Assembly: GCF_051201685.1 (NCBI RefSeq)
Contig: NZ_CP179213.1
Coordinates: 1,178,001 to 1,242,000, forward strand
Length of the DNA stretch: 64,000 nucleotides
Reading direction: 5' to 3'
Origin: Luminiphilus sp051201685
GTDB taxonomy: Bacteria; Pseudomonadota; Gammaproteobacteria; Pseudomonadales; Halieaceae
Positions 60,284 to 64,000 of this stretch are shown here, in pieces (the stretch's first letter is position 1; each line of letters starts with the position of its first letter). The notes beneath the pieces are model-generated. The model was not told the DNA's origin. It saw only the letters and a list, made by a program, of their open reading frames with translations, and searched no databases. The translations under genes and the position numbers were made by a program.

Positions 60284-63180
60284 AGCTGCTGCCTCTCATT
60301 GCCCGGATCATAAAAGGGGAGGGTGACGATGGGTGCTTGCACGCAAACACCGTTGGCGGTCCGTATCGTAATGGTGCTGCCGGGCTCGGCATCAGCGGGG
60401 TGCACATAGGCAAGCCCTATTACCTTAGTCAGGGTGGGGGAGTACTCGCAGGAGGTTACTGTCCCGACAATATCACCTTCACGTAACACCAAATGGCCTT
60501 CTTCAGGCTGTGGCGCTGAGGAGGATAGAGTAAAGCCCACCAGCTGACGCTTTAAGGGTTGTGACATTAGGATATCAACCGAGCGTCGGCCTACAAAAAA
60601 AGGCTTCTTCCGATTAATAGCCCATGCCAATCCCACTTCCCCGGGATGACTCATGCCATCGGTGTCCTGTCCAATAATGATGTGGCCCTTTTCCAACCGA
60701 AGTAAGCGCTGAGTTTCGACGCCAAACGGCTTTATATTGAAGGGTTCACCCGCGACCATCAGCTTGTCCCAGAGGGTTTGCGCCATCAGACTCGGTACGT
60801 GAAGCTCAAAGCCGAGCTCGCCCACAAAGCCAACTCGCATAAGCCTAGCGGGAATTCCCGCAACCGTACCCTCGCGGCAGGCGAGATAGGGGAAGGCCTC
60901 GGAAGATAGTTCAATATTGCAGCCGGCCTGTTCCAATACGTCGCGGGAGAAGGGCCCAGCCACGTTGACCGCAGAGAAGGCAGAGGTCACCTGTGCGATG
61001 TCTAGGTCCAGCCGCCACTGTGCATTCCAGCGCAACATTTCACTGTAGACCCGGTCAACACCCGTGGTAGTTGCGGTGACATAAAAATGATCTTCCGCCA
61101 AGCGCGCGGCGACGCCGTCATCAATGATCACGCCTTGTTCATTGGCGAGTGCGGCGTAGCGTGTTTTTCCTACGGGCTGTTTTAGGAATCCATAAGTATA
61201 AATGCGATTCATGAATTCGGCGGCATCGGGGCCACGTAGTTCAATGCCTCCCAGCGTACTGACGTCGATCATACCCACGCCGTTTCGTACCGCGTGGGCT
61301 TCGGCGGCAATATTGGCGGTTCGATGACCGAGATCCCCGTAAAAGGCGGGGCGGCGCCAGCTGCCCGCGGGAATCATATGGGCCCCCAGCGCTCGGTGAC
61401 GCTGGTCCATCGGAGTTTTTCTGATGGGATGAAAACGTCGACCTGCAAGAACCCCTAGTGATTCGGGTTTCACCGGAGGGCGCGCTGTGGTCACACCGGT
61501 CTCAGTGACGGTGCGCTCGGTGGCATCTGCGATCAGTCGGGCAGTGGTCAGTGCCGAGTGACGCCCTTGAGACGGCCCCATACCTACCGTGGAATAGCGT
61601 TTAACCAACTGAATGTCACGGTAGCCTAGCCTTGCGCTGTTGACGATGTCCTTAATCTGCAAGTCTTCGTCAAAGTCGACAAATTCTCTTCCCTTGGAAT
61701 GTTTGAAAATGGGCCAGGGGTGATTGACGTGACGTTCACAGTGAACCGTTTCATCGTTATCGGCTTCCAAGGCCAAGGCGCGCAGGGCACCGCGACCGGC
61801 ATTGCGGCCATCGGCACAGACAGCCTGTAAATCATGAGTGCTGTTAACACTACCGGCGAGGAGCATTCCCTCTGGCAATTCTGTGAGGGTAAATTCACTC
61901 TTGTCATCGTGATACGCCAGTTTAGCGCCGCCATGACAAGCCAGTTGATAGGCGGGCATAAACCCCGCAGACATGGCGAGCAGACGACACTCTAGATGAG
62001 TGGCGGTTGCGCCTACCTTGCCTTTACTTGCGATAGGATGAACTGTGACGGCTCCCAGCTGCGCCCCTGACTTATCGCTATGGGCTTCATAAACCGTCGC
62101 GTTCTGATAGAGCGTTATGCCGCGTTTACTGAGTGCCGTAGGCAGTGCCGAGTCATCAGGCTCCGGCCGGAGATCGACAACCCCCGCGATGGATAAGCCC
62201 GCATCCGCGGCTGTAATAGCCGTTAAATATGCATCGTCATTGCCTGCCAGAATGACTGCGGGGCCCTCGGGGCAGACTCCGTGATGCATCATTAGGCGCT
62301 CAAGGCCACTGCACAGAACGATACCTGGCAAATCATTGTTTCGAAACACAACCGGTTGCTCACTACTACCGGTCGCCAACACACAGGTTGTTGCGCGTAC
62401 TTTGTAGAGGCGGTCACCTTGAAAAACCGGCAGGTAGTGATCGCTAAACCAGGCATTGCAAGTTGCGCCACTCAGCACGCGGATCTTGTCGTGATTGGCA
62501 ACCGCGTTAGATAAAGCCTCTAGGGTCTCGGCGCGAGTGTCATCCTCAAGAGTAAAACGATGATAGGTGAGTGCGCCACCAAGACGCTCTTGTTCGTCGA
62601 TGAGTAGCACTTCAGCGCCGCCCGCGGCGGCCGTGAGGGCGGCGTTAAGTCCCGCGGGGCCTGCGCCAATAACAGCCACGTCACAAAACAAATATTGCTT
62701 GTCGGTGTAACGAGCCTCGACCTCGAGATTAGCAACGCCCAAGCCTGCCGCACTACGGATGATATTTTCCCAAAAGCGCCAAACACCTTGAGGTTTGAAG
62801 AAGGCCCGGTAGTAGAAGCCTACCGGCATAAAGCGTCCTAGGCGGTCTAGAACGGCGTAGTAATCGGTCTTTAACGAGCCCCAATAGTTTTGCCCCGACA
62901 AGACTTCTTGCTCTGTGGCTGGCAGGTCCTCTGCCAATCGGTTGGCTGCGGTGGTGGTCTGTATTAGCGTGTTAGCGTCGTGACCTGCTAGTGACAGTGG
63001 CCCTCTGGGCCGGTGGTATTTAAAGGAGCGCGAGATCAGCCAGCGACCCTGACCCAGTAGGGCAGAGGCGACGTTATCGCCCTCATAGCCCTGCACGGTT
63101 TCTCCCTCAAATTCAAAAGTCACCGGGGAATCACGGTCGATCAGTTGGCCAAAGGGGTGCTCGAGTCTTGGGGGGCTCAT
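60280..63180 (-). CDS. soxA: Sarcosine oxidase alpha subunit family protein
   Basis: 966 residues, normal for SoxA. In order: a 2Fe-2S-ferredoxin-like N-terminal domain without cluster cysteines (FEFEGETVQGYEGDNVASAL), a pyridine-nucleotide/FAD domain (VAVIGAGPAGLNAALTAAAGG near residue 170), the second domain with SLGVLAGRRFHPIRKTPM near the junction, then GcvT-type THF domains (GMIDVSTLGGIELRGPDAAE, VGFVGELGFELHVP) and a C-terminal barrel. It transfers the oxidised methyl to THF as methylene-THF. Overlaps soxD and soxG by four bases each. Confidence 0.93.
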   Translation of the reverse strand: MSPPRLEHPFGQLIDRDSPVTFEFEGETVQGYEGDNVASALLGQGRWLISRSFKYHRPRGPLSLAGHDANTLIQTTTAANRLAEDLPATEQEVLSGQNYWGSLKTDYYAVLDRLGRFMPVGFYYRAFFKPQGVWRFWENIIRSAAGLGVANLEVEARYTDKQYLFCDVAVIGAGPAGLNAALTAAAGGAEVLLIDEQERLGGALTYHRFTLEDDTRAETLEALSNAVANHDKIRVLSGATCNAWFSDHYLPVFQGDRLYKVRATTCVLATGSSEQPVVFRNNDLPGIVLCSGLERLMMHHGVCPEGPAVILAGNDDAYLTAITAADAGLSIAGVVDLRPEPDDSALPTALSKRGITLYQNATVYEAHSDKSGAQLGAVTVHPIASKGKVGATATHLECRLLAMSAGFMPAYQLACHGGAKLAYHDDKSEFTLTELPEGMLLAGSVNSTHDLQAVCADGRNAGRGALRALALEADNDETVHCERHVNHPWPIFKHSKGREFVDFDEDLQIKDIVNSARLGYRDIQLVKRYSTVGMGPSQGRHSALTTARLIADATERTVTETGVTTARPPVKPESLGVLAGRRFHPIRKTPMDQRHRALGAHMIPAGSWRRPAFYGDLGHRTANIAAEAHAVRNGVGMIDVSTLGGIELRGPDAAEFMNRIYTYGFLKQPVGKTRYAALANEQGVIIDDGVAARLAEDHFYVTATTTGVDRVYSEMLRWNAQWRLDLDIAQVTSAFSAVNVAGPFSRDVLEQAGCNIELSSEAFPYLACREGTVAGIPARLMRVGFVGELGFELHVPSLMAQTLWDKLMVAGEPFNIKPFGVETQRLLRLEKGHIIIGQDTDGMSHPGEVGLAWAINRKKPFFVGRRSVDILMSQPLKRQLVGFTLSSSAPQPEEGHLVLREGDIVGTVTSCEYSPTLTKVIGLAYVHPADAEPGSTITIRTANGVCVQAPIVTLPFYDPGNERQQL

Positions 63181-63473
63181 GGTTCGTTCTCGCCAGTTGT
63201 GAAGTCGACGCGTTCGTCAAATAATTCGCCGGGGTCATAGGTACGCAGAATGTTGTCGCTGGCATTATGGCGCTCGGCAATAAACCAATAGCTACTGGGG
63301 GCGTGTTGCCACCACTCCCGCACGATACCAATGGCATTGTTGTCATAGAATACGTAGCTCGCCCAGTCTTTGTCAGAGCACTGCTGAGGATCTGGCATGG
63401 ATTCAACCTGCCCTCCGTAAACGAACTCGCTAATGTTTCTTGGCCCATTCAAGGGGCATTGCATTATCTTCAT
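63177..63473 (-). CDS. soxD: Sarcosine oxidase delta subunit family protein, variant without full zinc site
   Basis: 98 residues. NGPRNISEFVYGG, DWASYVFYDNNAIGIVREWW and RTYDPGELFDE match SoxD. In characterised SoxD zinc is held by two N-terminal cysteines (CxxC), a histidine and a third cysteine. Here only Cys6 of the pair is present (CPLN, Asn at position 9), and the later cysteine is replaced in WWQHAPSSYWF. The zinc site is therefore probably lost, which marks a distinct sox lineage and perhaps a different N-methyl substrate. Start 9 bases after soxB; overlaps soxA by four. Confidence 0.88.
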   Translation of the reverse strand: MKIMQCPLNGPRNISEFVYGGQVESMPDPQQCSDKDWASYVFYDNNAIGIVREWWQHAPSSYWFIAERHNASDNILRTYDPGELFDERVDFTTGENEP

Positions 63474-63481
63474 TTATCCCC

Positions 63482-64000
63482 CTAGTGACTGGCCGCCGTT
63501 GCGCCCATTTCATTGACTTGCTGAAAATGATCGAAGCGCTCGAGAGCGAACGGTTGAATAAGTTCAGGTACTTGGCCGCCACTGGCGACGAGTTCAGCCA
63601 TGGTCTTGCCACAAATAGGCGTCGCCTTGAAACCCCAAGTACCCCAGCCCGCATCAAGGTAATAGTTCTTTAGCGGGCTTACGCCCATGATAGGGCTGTA
63701 GTCGGCAGTCATGTCAGTGATCCCGGCCCACTGTCGCAGCAGCCGCATCTCACTGAGAAACGGAAACATATCGACGGCGCTGGCGACCAAGCTTTCTTTG
63801 AGCGGCAGCGATGCGCGACTGTTATACAAGGGGTAGGGGTCAGAGCCGCCGCCAATGACAATTTCGCCGCGGCTGGTTTGCTGAACATAGCAGTGTAGCG
63901 CTGACGAACTCACCAATGGGTTGAGAAAGGGCTTCACCGGAAGGGTAACCATGGCCTGCAGAGGATAGGCGACTATGGGTAACGAAAAGCCGGCTTTTTG
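63482..64000 (-). CDS. soxB: Sarcosine oxidase beta subunit family protein, 5' part outside window
   Basis: The last 172 residues are present. The frame is open to base 64000, reading QKAGFSLPIVAYPLQA before an internal Met at 63952 that is not the start. YVQQTSRGEIVIGGGSDPYP and MRLLRQWAGITDMTADYSPI, then GWGTWGFKATPICGKTMAEL, are the C-terminal FAD/substrate signatures of SoxB, which carries FAD/FMN and oxidises sarcosine or a related N-methyl amino acid. First gene seen of the soxBDAG order. Confidence 0.92.
   Translation of the reverse strand, partial: QKAGFSLPIVAYPLQAMVTLPVKPFLNPLVSSSALHCYVQQTSRGEIVIGGGSDPYPLYNSRASLPLKESLVASAVDMFPFLSEMRLLRQWAGITDMTADYSPIMGVSPLKNYYLDAGWGTWGFKATPICGKTMAELVASGGQVPELIQPFALERFDHFQQVNEMGATAASH

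Overview
This window reads as ordinary bacterial chromosome from an aerobic marine gammaproteobacterium, probably of the OM60/Halieaceae or SAR92 kind. That placement is an inference. It rests on the gene content (methanethiol oxidase, arylsulfatase, DcaP-type porin, many acyl-CoA, SDR and Baeyer-Villiger enzymes) and on the close match of the AraC-type regulator to gammaproteobacterial GbdR. Genes are tightly packed with many 1-4 base stop/start overlaps. I saw no phage, IS element, CRISPR array or rRNA operon. One tRNA (Arg, anticodon ACG) is present.

Layout. 1-868: start of an N-acyl-D-amino-acid deacylase. 1.6-9.2 kb: formate module fhs-fdhD-fdsGBAD. 9.5-13.1 kb: dimethylglycine/sarcosine dehydrogenase-like flavoprotein and a GbdR-like regulator. 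13.3-16.6 kb: methanethiol oxidase locus (mauG-like, mtoX, SCO). 16.9-18.3 kb: aldehyde dehydrogenase. 18.5-26.1 kb (minus strand): eight-gene corrinoid methyltransferase operon, in the order MttB-like, corrinoid protein, DUF1638, Virulence_fact domain, MetV-like, MetF, methyl-THF:corrinoid methyltransferase, RACo-like activator. 26.8-33.4 kb: SDR plus sterol-reductase-like membrane enzyme, MFS transporter, enoyl-CoA hydratase, M20 peptidase, MBL hydrolase. 33.8-39.3 kb: DcaP porin, secreted-type glutaminase, GltS, a 73-bp tandem repeat, DUF1254/1214 protein. 39.6-44.3 kb: SDR, acyl-CoA dehydrogenase, enoyl-reductase-like protein, class III aminotransferase. 44.5-48.2 kb: envelope-type module (kinase-like/methyltransferase fusion, small YLDPGTGS protein, membrane sulfatase-fold protein). 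48.4-55.1 kb: BVMO, lipoprotein, MDR reductase, PhyH dioxygenase, RidA, arylsulfatase. 55.2-56.4 kb: protease pseudogene, tRNA-Arg, small lipoprotein. 56.8-59.6 kb: secreted unknown, Ldh-type dehydrogenase, alpha/beta hydrolase. 59.7-64 kb: soxGADB on the minus strand, with soxB cut by the window end.

How it fits together (inference from families). The main theme is stepwise N-demethylation of a quaternary amine, most likely glycine betaine, with all C1 units routed through tetrahydrofolate. The MttB-like protein would move the first methyl to the corrinoid protein. The pterin methyltransferase would pass it to THF, and RACo would rescue oxidised cobalamin. MetF/MetV would oxidise methyl-THF to methylene-THF. 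Dimethylglycine and sarcosine would be handled by the 9.5 kb flavoprotein and SoxBDAG, both of which also yield methylene-THF. Fhs run in reverse would release formate with ATP, and FdsABGD would oxidise formate to CO2 with NADH. Methanethiol oxidase adds a second C1 source (formaldehyde). FolD is needed to link the steps and is not in the window. The most novel-looking points are this B12-dependent route in an aerobe with two uncharacterised proteins inside its operon, the shared Arg/Gly-rich tails on three of its proteins, repeated elements upstream of it, and the 44.5-48.2 kb module.
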